Source: Geminisphaera colitermitum TAV2
Lineage (GTDB): Bacteria; Verrucomicrobiota; Verrucomicrobiia; Opitutales; Opitutaceae
Assembly (NCBI RefSeq): GCF_000171235.2
Contig: NZ_ABEA03000060.1
Span: 1-64,000 of the forward strand
Length of the DNA stretch: 64,000 bases
Direction: 5' to 3'
The notes below the pieces were generated by a model that was not told the DNA's origin, ran no database searches, and saw nothing but the letters and a program-made list of their open reading frames with translations. This document shows positions 17,182-25,285 of the stretch, piece after piece. Both the position numbers and the translations under genes were made by a program. Each line of letters begins with the position of its first letter. Position 1 is the stretch's first letter.

Positions 17182-18705
17182 TCACGACTTGGGCGCGGCG
17201 GTTTTGCCGTCCGCTTTGGGCGTATCGGGCGCAGGAGTGGCCGTCGCCGCCGCCGCGCTCGTGCCAAGGAAGGCGGGCAGGTTTAATCCCACGCTCTTCG
17301 CTATTTCGTTGAGCGGCAGCACGCCTTTATAGAGGTCGTTGACGAACTGGCCGGGACCATTGGTTGCGGCCCCTGCGCCGCCCGCTCCGCCAACTCCGCC
17401 GCCCATGACGACGACTTTTTCAAAGGTCAGACCCTTGATCGCACCGGCCTGCACCTCGGCGATGCGGACGATATTTTCCGCAATAAGGAGTTGCGTCGCG
17501 CCGGCGGTGTCGTCGGCCACGCGAAGGAGTTTTTCAAAGCCCTGCGCCTTGGCGTCGAGGATCGCGCGCGTGCCCTCGGCTTCGGCTGTAAGTTTTGCCT
17601 GGATACCGCTGGCCTCGGCGCCGAGCTTGGCGCGGATGCCGGCGGCCTCGCCTTCGGCCACGCGACGCACGCCTTCGGCTTCGGCGTCTTTCTGGATGAC
17701 CCAGGCGTTGGCCTGGCCTTTCTGAATGATCTCGGCTTGCGCGGCCTTGGCCTCGGAATCGATGCGGACGCGCTCTTTTTCGATCTCGGCTTTCACGATC
17801 TGGTCGGCTTTTTGCGCGGCCATTTCGCGGTCGGCGCGGGCGAGTTCGGCCTCCTGCTCGGCTTTGTAGGACTCTTGAAGCGCGCGGGCCTCGGCGACTT
17901 TTTTCGCGGCTTCGGCGCGGCGGCTGGCCTCGGCCTGCTCGGCGGCGAGGTCGGCGTCGGAACGGGCAATGACCATCTGCGCGGTGTTTTGTCCTTTGCG
18001 CGCCTCGGCCTGGGCGCTGGCAACGCGGATCGCCTGGTCGCGCTCGGCTTCGGCGCGTCCGGTGGCACCGCGCTGGTTTTCCTGCGCCACGCGGATTTGA
18101 GCGTCGTTGATCGCCTTGGCGGCGGCCTCCTTGCCGAGCGCGTCGATGTAGCCGGACTGGTCTTTGATGTCGCGGATGTTGCCGTTGATCATGCGGAGGC
18201 CGACCTTGTGAAGTTCGACTTCGACGCCCTTGGTGATCGAGGCGATGAGCTTTTCGCGGTCGCCGTTGATCTCTTCGATCGTCATCGAGGCAAAGACGAC
18301 GCGCATCTGGCCCATGATGATTTCGGAAGCGAGTTGTTTGACTTCGTCCATCGTGCGACCGAGCAGGCGAGTGGCGGCGTTTTGCGTAACGGTGGGTTCG
18401 GTCGATACGCCGATGGTGAACGACGCGGGGGCATCAATGCGGATGTTCTGGCTGGAGAGCGCGCCGCGCAGTTCGATGTCGATGCTGATGGGCGTGAGGT
18501 CGAGATAACCGTAGCTCTGCACAAACGGCATCACGAAGGTGGCGCCGCCGTGGTAGCAGCGGGACGACGATTCGCTGCCCAGTTTGCCGTAAACCACAAG
18601 GATGCGGTCGGGCGGGCACATGCGATAGCGGGAGATGATCGCCATCGCCATGATGAATACAAAAACGAGGGCGAGGCCCAAAAAGATAATAAGTCCGGAT
18701 GGCAT
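17182..18705 (-). CDS. floA: Flotillin-like SPFH-domain membrane protein
   Basis: The protein has 507 residues. An N-terminal hairpin/transmembrane segment (MPSGLIIFLGLALVFVFIMA) is followed by an SPFH/PHB domain (about 30-200). A long Ala/Glu-rich coiled coil follows (about 205-400, with repeats such as AEARKGQNTAQ and GEAAGIRAKLGAEASG), then a Gly-rich tail. Flotillins scaffold ordered membrane domains. The start at 18705 is chosen because a longer reading would translate the C16/G16 tract and the upstream gene out of frame. It is downstream of an NfeD-family gene, the classical flotillin partner. The closest characterised layout is Bacillus yqeZ-yqfAB/yuaFG. The symbol floA is by family analogy (FloT equally possible). 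Confidence 0.85.
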   Translation of the reverse strand: MPSGLIIFLGLALVFVFIMAMAIISRYRMCPPDRILVVYGKLGSESSSRCYHGGATFVMPFVQSYGYLDLTPISIDIELRGALSSQNIRIDAPASFTIGVSTEPTVTQNAATRLLGRTMDEVKQLASEIIMGQMRVVFASMTIEEINGDREKLIASITKGVEVELHKVGLRMINGNIRDIKDQSGYIDALGKEAAAKAINDAQIRVAQENQRGATGRAEAERDQAIRVASAQAEARKGQNTAQMVIARSDADLAAEQAEASRRAEAAKKVAEARALQESYKAEQEAELARADREMAAQKADQIVKAEIEKERVRIDSEAKAAQAEIIQKGQANAWVIQKDAEAEGVRRVAEGEAAGIRAKLGAEASGIQAKLTAEAEGTRAILDAKAQGFEKLLRVADDTAGATQLLIAENIVRIAEVQAGAIKGLTFEKVVVMGGGVGGAGGAGAATNGPGQFVNDLYKGVLPLNEIAKSVGLNLPAFLGTSAAAATATPAPDTPKADGKTAAPKS

Positions 18706-18762
18706 GTTTGGATGAGTTGCTGGGTTGTGGTTGAGGAGTTGCGTATCAGAAAAATCAGTACA

Positions 18763-18778
18763 GGGGGGGGGGGGGGGG
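18763..18778. repeat. G16 homopolymer between nfeD and flotillin genes
   Basis: It lies four bases beyond the nfeD stop codon and 57 bases upstream of the flotillin start (C16 on their coding strand). Length change here would alter the nfeD-flotillin spacer rather than a protein. Confidence 0.9.
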
Positions 18779-18782
18779 AGGG

Positions 18783-19376
18783 CTAGACCAATGGTTCGAC
18801 GAGCACGGAGCGTGCGTCGATCACCTCGACGACCCGGACTCTGGTTCCGCTGGGAATGGGTTGATCGCCGGCGCTGAACGCCGCCAGAGTCTCCCGCCGT
18901 CCGCCGAGGTTGAGCATCACCTGACCGCCATCCGCGCGTCCGGGCGGCAGTGTGATATAAACGGTGCCGACCACACCCACGGCGTCGCCGATGCGCATGG
19001 TGCCATCGGTGCGCATCGACATCATAAAACGGATCATGACCACCAGCAGCGACATGAGCGCGCCGCCCGCCACGACCGCCGCCAGGGTTGCCGCGCCGAT
19101 GGACCATCCCGCGTCGAGCGCAATGCCGCCCACCCAGCCAAAGCCGAGGAAAAATCCGGTGAGCGGTTTCACGGAAAAAATGCCGCCGCCCCCTTCGTGT
19201 CCGAAATCGTCCACCGCATCAAAGGCGTCCTGCCCTTCAATGCCCACAAATGAGAGCACCGCCAGAATGAGTGCGAGCAGGCCGGACAAGAGTCCGGTGC
19301 CGTAAAATATCTGTTTGGCGAGGTTGAGGTTTTCCCACCAGTTGAACGCGAAATCCATAAAAGCGAGGGTTGTCAT
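18783..19376 (-). CDS. NfeD-family membrane protein
   Basis: The protein has about 197 residues, with three or four transmembrane segments (YGTGLLSGLLALILAVLSFV; PLTGFFLGFGWVGGIAL; AATLAAVVAGGALMSLLVVMIRFMM). A C-terminal OB-fold (IGDAVGVVGTVYITLPPGRADGGQVMLNLGG ... GTRVRVVEVIDARSVLVEPL) is typical of NfeD. NfeD proteins pair with flotillins/stomatins, and the flotillin gene follows on the same strand. ATG 19376 is preferred; a TTG at 19406 is in frame. Confidence 0.85.
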   Translation of the reverse strand: MTTLAFMDFAFNWWENLNLAKQIFYGTGLLSGLLALILAVLSFVGIEGQDAFDAVDDFGHEGGGGIFSVKPLTGFFLGFGWVGGIALDAGWSIGAATLAAVVAGGALMSLLVVMIRFMMSMRTDGTMRIGDAVGVVGTVYITLPPGRADGGQVMLNLGGRRETLAAFSAGDQPIPSGTRVRVVEVIDARSVLVEPLV

Positions 19377-19482
19377 GGTGATGGTTGCGAGGGGTATCGT
19401 TCCCAATTCTCAAATCAATACTAACCGGCATGGAAAAACTTTCACTGTTTCCATCAACGCCAACCCCGACAAAGACGCCCCA

Positions 19483-19920
19483 TCACGTCATCGGCCACCA
19501 AACGTAGAGGGAAAAATACACGAGCACGCCCGTGATACTCACGTAATACCAGATGGGAAACGTCCAGCGCGCCCAGGCCCGGTGGCGTTCCAGGTTGCCC
19601 CGAATCGCAAACAAAAACGTCCGCGGCACCAGCCACGCAATCGCCATGGCGAGCAGGATGTGCGAAATGAGCATCGCGTAATACACGCCGCGAATCGCTC
19701 CCTCGCCGCCAAACGGCGTATGCACGCCGCGGATTAGGACCTTGTGCGTCACATAGCCGACGAGAAACACCGCCGACACCACGACCGCCGACATCATGCA
19801 GCGCCGGTGCGCCTCCCGCCGCCCCGCCTTGATAAAACAATACCCCGCCGTGAGCAACACGGTGGCAATGCCGTTGAGCGTGGCATTAAGCGCGGGCACG
19901 TCCTGGAGGGAAAAATTCAT
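19483..19920 (-). CDS. DUF420 membrane protein (CtaM-like, cytochrome oxidase assembly)
   Basis: The protein has 145 residues and four transmembrane helices. Conserved His residues lie in GREAHRRCMMSA, YVTHKVLI, ISHILLAM and ERHRAWARW, the family pattern. DUF420/CtaM proteins are needed for maturation of haem-copper oxidases in Gram-positive bacteria. Here it lies downstream of ctaA-ctaB with a palindrome between, supporting the same role. Confidence 0.85.
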   Translation of the reverse strand: MNFSLQDVPALNATLNGIATVLLTAGYCFIKAGRREAHRRCMMSAVVVSAVFLVGYVTHKVLIRGVHTPFGGEGAIRGVYYAMLISHILLAMAIAWLVPRTFLFAIRGNLERHRAWARWTFPIWYYVSITGVLVYFSLYVWWPMT

Positions 19921-19947
19921 TCGTCAAAAACGCATACGATGTAAGAG

Positions 19948-20100
19948 AAATCTCACGCGGAGACGCGGTGGCGCGGAGGAGAAGAAACTATTCCAAAGAA
20001 TATTTCCCCCTCCGTTCAGGTCTTCTTTGTTCTCTTTGTGCCCTTCTGTAAAACTCATCTGTTTTTTCCTCCGCGCCTCCGCGTCTCCGCGTGAGATTTT
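19948..20100. repeat. Palindromic element with ctcacgcggagacgcgg arms
   Basis: The left arm (19948-19968, aaatctcacgcggagacgcgg region) is inverted at about 20078-20098. The middle is AT-richer (ttccaaagaat..., ttctttgttctctttgtg) and itself partly palindromic. It lies between ctaB and the DUF420 gene. It shares the arm sequence with elements at 12.25, 61.05 and 63.88 kb. Confidence 0.8.
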
Positions 20101-20102
20101 TT

Positions 20103-21032
20103 TCAAACAAACCGGTCCGCGACAAGCAACCCGAGTTGCAAGGGCAGCCAGATGATCGACGCAAAAAACAACCGCCGCGCCATCGCATCGCGCCGCGCAG
20201 GATGCAGGAACGCGACGGCCCGCCACACGAACCACACGCCGAGTATCGCCGTGGCCACGACATACGCCACGCCCGCGCCGACCATCCACCACGGCAACAG
20301 CGCGGTGGCGATGAGGAGCAGCGCATTGACGAGCGACCAACCCGCCACGCCCGCGCCCCCCGGATCACGCACCGGCAGCATGGGGAAGTGAACGCGCCCG
20401 TAGTCGCGCCGGTAAGTCCAGGCCACCGCCATGAAATGCGGGATTTGCCAGAAAAACAGGATGCCAAACAACACCCAACCCAAGCCCGCCACGCCGCCCG
20501 TCGCCGCACTCCAGCCGATGAGCGGCGGCAACGCGCCCGACACCGCCCCGATCTCGGTGGACCAACGCGACCAGCGCTTGGCCGGCGTGTAAACCGCCAG
20601 ATACGTCACCATCGTGAGCAGCGCGAAAAATGCCGCCAGCCCGTTGGTCTTCGCAAACAACATCGCCAGCCCCGCCGCGCACAACCCCCAGCCAAGCACA
20701 AACGCGCTGCCCGCCGGCACGCGCCCCGACGGGATGGGACGCCCCGCGGTGCGCTCCATGCGCGCGTCGGTGTCGCTCTCCATCCACTGGTTGAGCGCCG
20801 CCACGCCGCCCGCGCAAGCCGCCGTGCCCAGCACCAAAAATACAAACTCCCCCGCAAACCACCCCGGCCTCGCGCACAGGTAGGCGATCACCGTGGTGAC
20901 GACGGAAAGAAAACTGAGCCGCGGCTTCGTCAACTCCAGGTAATCGCCCAACCGCGAGCGGACCACGATAACGTTTTCAGCGGCGCCAGCCAGAGCAGGC
21001 GCAGGCGGTGAAGAAGAGGCGGAAGTATTCAT
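20103..21032 (-). CDS. ctaB: Protoheme IX farnesyltransferase (haem O synthase)
   Basis: The protein has about 309 residues and nine predicted helices of the UbiA superfamily. The prenyl-diphosphate-binding motif NQWMESDTDARMERTAGRPIP is intact, as are YTPAKRWSRWSTEIGAVSGALPPLIGW and WQIPHFMAVAW. It converts haem b to haem O for terminal oxidases. The start overlaps the ctaA stop by four bases (tcat on the plus strand, 21029-21032), so the two are translationally coupled. The N-terminus is Ala/Ser-rich and poorly conserved. Confidence 0.93.
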   Translation of the reverse strand: MNTSASSSPPAPALAGAAENVIVVRSRLGDYLELTKPRLSFLSVVTTVIAYLCARPGWFAGEFVFLVLGTAACAGGVAALNQWMESDTDARMERTAGRPIPSGRVPAGSAFVLGWGLCAAGLAMLFAKTNGLAAFFALLTMVTYLAVYTPAKRWSRWSTEIGAVSGALPPLIGWSAATGGVAGLGWVLFGILFFWQIPHFMAVAWTYRRDYGRVHFPMLPVRDPGGAGVAGWSLVNALLLIATALLPWWMVGAGVAYVVATAILGVWFVWRAVAFLHPARRDAMARRLFFASIIWLPLQLGLLVADRFV

Positions 21033-22068
21033 TGGGATCGGGATCGGGATAAAAATTCTTCGGTTTTTTGGCCGCCGCTCCACCACGTCACCCCAAACGT
21101 CGCCGCCAGCAGCAGCGCGCCCGTGATGACATGAGCCGTCGTGTAGTTGGGGCTGCGATACGTGAGCACCGAGAGCGCGCCAAGTGTGACCTGCATGGCG
21201 AGGAGCCCCACCAGGACGCCCGCCGCCACCTTCATGCCCGCGCCCGCCGCGTGGTCGCGCCACACACGAATCGCGAGCGCCACCAGCGCCACCGTGAGCA
21301 CAACCGCGAGCACGCGATGGGCAAAGTGGATGCCAATACGAAAATCCCACGCCGACGGCAGCCATCCGCCCTCCGGCGTGCTATACGGAAAACTTGAAAT
21401 CGCCAGCCCCGCAAAGCTGTGGCGCATCACGGCGGCCACGCCTAGCTGCACGAGGAGCAGCACGCAACAGACCGCGCCCGCGCAGGCGATCCCCTCCCCC
21501 CCCCCCCCCCGCCCCTCTTCCGCTCCATCCACGGACGTGAAAGCGAGAGCGCAATGGCGATAAGCGCGCAGACAAACACCTGCGCCAGCACGGCGTGCCC
21601 CATGGCGAAAAGCCGTCCCACGCTGGTTTCGATCGACTCGATGTGCAAATGATCGAGCAACACCCGCAACCCGCCCAGTAGTGCCTGCGCCATGACAAGC
21701 GCGAACGCCGCCACCGCCAGCCACCGCAACCACGCACGCGCGTCCGTGCACCACACCCAAACCGCGATTACCAGCGTCAGCGCCGCCATGAGCCCCGCGC
21801 TCAACCGATGCGAATGCTCGGCAAACATCGCCACATCCGTCAGCCAGCCATCGGGGTTGATGGAGCCGTTGGAGAGCGGCCAGTCGGGAAAAATCATGCC
21901 CGCGCCAATGCTGGTCGTGAACGCGCCGAGCAGCACGAGAACAAACACCCAGCCCGCGCCCAGCGCGGCAAACCACGCCCGCGCCGGCTGCCAGTCCGCA
22001 GTGCGTCGAAGCCGGCGGCGGAACGTCCCGGCGACGACAGTGCCGCCGGATGAATCGGACATGGTCAT
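21029..22068 (-). pseudogene. ctaA: Haem A synthase (CtaA/COX15) gene, frame broken at a 15-base G run on the coding strand
   Basis: CtaA oxidises haem O to haem A. The first part reads MTMSDSSGG...FVLVLLGAFTTSIGAGMIFPDWPLSNG, FAEHSHRLSAG, LLGGLRVLLDHLHIES and FAMGHAVLAQVFV, which are conserved helices and haem-ligand histidines. It ends at the tract 21496-21510. The remainder, in another frame, continues with MRHSFAGLAISSFPYSTPEGGW, HFAHRVLAVVLTV and NYTTAHVITGALLLA. Both halves are well conserved, so the break is recent or variable. One extra base (16) or two fewer (13) restores it. The tract lies in the loop between helices 4 and 5. Start 22068 or 22062. Confidence 0.85.
21496..21510. repeat. 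C15 homopolymer at the frame break of ctaA
   Basis: Read as G15 on the ctaA coding strand (Gly codons after MERKR). Conserved CtaA sequence lies on both sides in different frames. Confidence 0.9.
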
Positions 22069-22184
22069 GAAATCGGGCAAGAGTGGCAGAGGTTGGTCGG
22101 TCAACCGCAGAGCGAGTGCGGGAAGTTGCATTTCGCAATGCGGCCTTTGACATTTTTTCCACGCCGGAGAATCGATTCTGACGG

Positions 22185-23120
22185 ATGACTCGGAAATTCT
22201 TACGCATAACGATCGCATTGCCCGTCATTGCGCTGGCGCTCGCGACAGGCTGCTCGCGTCACGAACCAGCAGCGGCACCGTCGGCGGAGACGCAAACCGG
22301 CGGCGAGAAACGCCATCCGTTGGCGGGACAAGTCGTTTCGATCGACCCAAAGCGCGGCACGCTGGTCGTCGATCACGAGGAGATTCCCGGCTACATGCCG
22401 GCGATGGTGATGGAGTTTGCCGTGTCACCCGGCGACCTCGCCAACGCCACGGAAGGACGCCGTCTGCGCGCAGAAATGGTTGAACCCGAAATCCCCCCCG
22501 AAGGCGACGCGCCCGCGTTTCGCCTCGAAAAAGTGTGGTTCGCCGACCCCGTGGCTGACGCCCGCATCGCCTCCGCCGCCGACGCCCTGCGTCAGGACAC
22601 CGCAATCCGCGGACGCGGCGTGTATCGGGAAATCGGTGAAGACCTGCCCGGCTTCACCCTCTATAATCAAAACGGCGAAGCCGTGCCGGCGACGCAGTTT
22701 CGGGGACGATTTGTGGTCATCAACTTCATCTACACCCGCTGCCCTGTGGCCACGATGTGCCCGGCATCGACCCGCCTGATGCAGTCGGTGCAAACCAAGG
22801 CGCGCGCAGCGGGCGTGGACAACCTCTCGCTGGTCTCGATCTCGCTCGATCCCGAATACGACACCCCCGGCGTGTTGCGCGACTACGCTGCGTCGCATGC
22901 CATCGACACGAGCAACTTCTCGCTCCTCACCGGTCCCGGTCGCGCGATCAAGGACCTGCTCAACCAATTCGGCGTGCTCGCCGACGGACGCGACGGCCCG
23001 CTCATCAAGCACACGCTCTCCACGCTCCTGATCGATCCGCAGGGAAAAATCATGTGGCGCACCGACGGCACAACCTGGTCGCCCGACGACTTTGTGGCGC
23101 GGATGAAAAAGGGGGCATGA
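22185..23120 (+). CDS. SCO1/SenC copper chaperone with N-terminal CusF-like domain, lipoprotein
   Basis: The protein has 311 residues. The signal peptide has lipobox ALATGC with the lipidated Cys near 23. Residues ~47-110 resemble a copper-binding CusF-like domain (GQVVSIDPKRGTLVVDHEEI, PGYMPAMVMEF). The C-terminal thioredoxin-fold SCO domain has YTRCPVATMCPAS with two metal-binding cysteines separated by five residues, plus the distal His in IKHTLSTLLID. It should deliver copper to the CuA site of cytochrome oxidase. It is divergent from ctaA-ctaB across 116 bases and overlaps the next gene by four bases. Confidence 0.9.
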   Translation: MTRKFLRITIALPVIALALATGCSRHEPAAAPSAETQTGGEKRHPLAGQVVSIDPKRGTLVVDHEEIPGYMPAMVMEFAVSPGDLANATEGRRLRAEMVEPEIPPEGDAPAFRLEKVWFADPVADARIASAADALRQDTAIRGRGVYREIGEDLPGFTLYNQNGEAVPATQFRGRFVVINFIYTRCPVATMCPASTRLMQSVQTKARAAGVDNLSLVSISLDPEYDTPGVLRDYAASHAIDTSNFSLLTGPGRAIKDLLNQFGVLADGRDGPLIKHTLSTLLIDPQGKIMWRTDGTTWSPDDFVARMKKGA

Positions 23121-24043
23121 ACACGACCAACACGCGTGAATGGCGCCAGGCCGCCTGGATCACGGCAGGCGCGGCGGCATTGTTTTTCGCCGCGCGCTGG
23201 CTGCCGACGGGCACCAACCTGAGCCACCAGGATTTTCGCGTGGACGGACCCGGCATGACTGGCGCAGGCGGTGCGAGCATCGAATTTTGCGACCCGGCCA
23301 ATCCGCAATTCCTGCCCGTCGTCGCAGTGCGCTCGCCCGTGGTCACCACGCTGCGCACCGCCGACGCCGCCCCCGTGCAACAAGACCGTGAAACCCGCTT
23401 CGTCCTCACACTCGCCACCTCCGGCGGCAAACCCATCGGCCCCGCCGACCTCGTGCTCATGCACACGCGCAAGCTCCACCTCATGGTCGTGGACCCGACG
23501 CTGGAGGACTACCAGCACCTTCATCCCGAACCCGGCGAACGCGACGGCGAATGGACTTTCATCATGACCCCGTATCGCTCTGGCAACTACCGCGCATTCG
23601 CCGACTTCACCCCGCTTGCGACCGGCCGCGGTTTGTATGCCTCGGCAGAGTTTGAAGTTCATGGAGGGCGGGTCTCCCGACCCGCCATTGCTGTCACAAA
23701 AAACGAATACACCTTCACCCTGAAACCCGCCGCCACGCCCATCCGCGCAGGCCAGCAGGCAAAACTGACGTTTTCGGTGACACGCGACGGCGGCGCTGGT
23801 CCCGTGCCTCTGGAACCGGTGATGGATGCGTATGCGCATCTCGTGGCCTTCGACGAGGCGCGAAGCGGTTTCGCCCACCTGCACCCGCAGGAAAACGATC
23901 CATTGCGTCCGCCCGATCCGGTCAATCCACGCCTCACCTTTGCCCTCACGATTCCGCAACCCGGCCGTTATGTGATCTGGTCACAAACCAGCTTGGCCGG
24001 CCACGAGACCTACGTGCCGTTCTGGTTCAAGGTGGAGCCATAA
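23117..24043 (+). CDS. Membrane-anchored periplasmic protein of the oxidase/copper cluster, function unknown
   Basis: The protein has 308 residues. A single N-terminal anchor (AAWITAGAAALFFAARW) is followed by two immunoglobulin-like beta regions. Repeated His motifs occur in both halves (HTRKLHLMVVDPTLEDYQHLHPEPGERDG and DAYAHLVAFDEARSGFAHLHPQE). This HLHP duplication resembles YtkA/FixH-like or heavy-metal-handling proteins and would suit copper binding. The gene starts inside the last codons of the SCO gene (ATGA overlap), so the products probably act together. A 24-bp family A palindrome arm (23663-23686) is translated in frame as GGRVSRPA between the two halves. I do not recognise a named family with certainty. 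Confidence 0.7.
   Translation: MNTTNTREWRQAAWITAGAAALFFAARWLPTGTNLSHQDFRVDGPGMTGAGGASIEFCDPANPQFLPVVAVRSPVVTTLRTADAAPVQQDRETRFVLTLATSGGKPIGPADLVLMHTRKLHLMVVDPTLEDYQHLHPEPGERDGEWTFIMTPYRSGNYRAFADFTPLATGRGLYASAEFEVHGGRVSRPAIAVTKNEYTFTLKPAATPIRAGQQAKLTFSVTRDGGAGPVPLEPVMDAYAHLVAFDEARSGFAHLHPQENDPLRPPDPVNPRLTFALTIPQPGRYVIWSQTSLAGHETYVPFWFKVEP
23663..23686. repeat. Single family A palindrome arm inside a coding sequence
   Basis: These 24 bases are identical to the left arm at 13631-13654 and are themselves palindromic (ggcgggtctcccgacccgcc). They are in frame and encode GGRVSRPA, joining two domains. Confidence 0.8.
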
Positions 24044-24081
24044 ACGGTAAAAAAACGGGGACTCGGTCGGTTGTGTGTTTT

Positions 24082-25248
24082 TTACTCCTGACCGCGCCGG
24101 CGGGCGGCGTTGGGGGTTTCGCCAAAACGGGTTTTGAAGGCGCGACCAAAGGAGGCCGTATTTTGGTAACCGCTCATGCGGGCAACGACGTCGATCTTGT
24201 AATCGCTGCCGACGAGCAGACCTCGCGCGTAATTCATGCGCACGCGCTCGATTTCCTCGCCGATGGGGTGGCCGATATGTTTCTGGAAACGTTCGTAGGC
24301 GACGGCGCGACTGGTGTGCAGATCGCGCAACATGTCCTCCACCGTCATATGTTCGGCGAAGTGATCCCGGATGTATTCAAGAATCGCTACAACAAGGCGG
24401 TCGTCGCAGCGCGTGTGATCGGTGGACTGACGGGTCTCGACAGTGAGAGGCGGGACAATCACGCGGGGCAGAGGTTCCTGAATTTGTCCGCGCATCAGGC
24501 GGTCGAGCAGGCGCGCACCGTCATAACCGAGACGGGAAAGATTCACGTCGAGACTCGACAGGGGCACGCGACACATTTCGCAAAAACCGCGGTCGTTGTT
24601 CATGCCGAGCACGGCGATTTGCGCGGGCACACTGTAACCGAGGCCAAGCGCGATTTGCATAAAGGAGTCGGCCATCATGTCGTCGGGCGAAAACACGCCA
24701 AGCGGGAGACCGAGTTCCTCAATGGTCCTGCGAATTTTTTCCGTGAGGTTGGCGTGGTCCGTGGCCGTGCCTTCCGCCCATTGATTGGTGTAGATGGCGG
24801 CGGCCTTGCTGCCAATCGCCTTGCTGCGTTTTATAAAACTGCCGATCTGCGCACGAAACTCGAGGTTGGGATTGCCGCCAAAGGCGAGGACGTTGCGGCG
24901 TCCAATTTCATAGAGGTAGTCGGCGGCAACGCATCCGACTTTTTCGTGGTCGATCATGGTGATGCCATCCACCATGCGCGGTTCGTAGATGCCGCGCAGA
25001 TCCACGCTTTTCGCGTTGGGAAAATAACAACGGGCATCGAACAAGAAATCCTCGCCCACGAGCAGCAGCACGCCGTCCACATCGGGTGAGACGGGAGGGA
25101 GTTCGTTGGCGTGGCGATTGATGGAGAGCACCCAGTTGGCGTCGCGCGCGTAGGCACGGACGCCGTATTCAAGTTTTGCGCACGACCAGGTGAAATGGGC
25201 AAGGACTCGCATGAGTCGGGTGCTGGGCTTTTGGGTGATGGTCGGCAT
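24082..25248 (-). CDS. XylR-type transcriptional regulator (periplasmic-binding-protein sensor + AraC DNA-binding domain)
   Basis: The protein has 388 residues. The N-terminal ~270 residues form a LacI-like sugar-sensing domain (VDGVLLLVGEDFLF, PDDMMADSFMQIALGLGYSVPAQIAVLGMNND, SSLDVNLSRLGYDGARLLDRLM). The last ~110 residues are an AraC double HTH (HMTVEDMLRDLHTSRAVAYERFQKHIG, YKIDVVARMSGYQNTASFGRAFKTRFGETP). This is the architecture of E. coli XylR. It lies downstream of the PEP-CTERM, pseudopilin and beta-helix genes on the same strand and probably regulates them. Confidence 0.88.
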   Translation of the reverse strand: MPTITQKPSTRLMRVLAHFTWSCAKLEYGVRAYARDANWVLSINRHANELPPVSPDVDGVLLLVGEDFLFDARCYFPNAKSVDLRGIYEPRMVDGITMIDHEKVGCVAADYLYEIGRRNVLAFGGNPNLEFRAQIGSFIKRSKAIGSKAAAIYTNQWAEGTATDHANLTEKIRRTIEELGLPLGVFSPDDMMADSFMQIALGLGYSVPAQIAVLGMNNDRGFCEMCRVPLSSLDVNLSRLGYDGARLLDRLMRGQIQEPLPRVIVPPLTVETRQSTDHTRCDDRLVVAILEYIRDHFAEHMTVEDMLRDLHTSRAVAYERFQKHIGHPIGEEIERVRMNYARGLLVGSDYKIDVVARMSGYQNTASFGRAFKTRFGETPNAARRRGQE

Positions 25249-25285
25249 GGTGTCGGATCAAAACCGACGCCGAACCATGTCTCAA

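Noticed and set aside
17182-19107. Long fused minus-strand frame covering flotillin and antisense-like nfeD sequence
   Set aside because: The N-terminal part is nfeD DNA read in the wrong frame and passes through the C16 run; the true flotillin starts at 18705.
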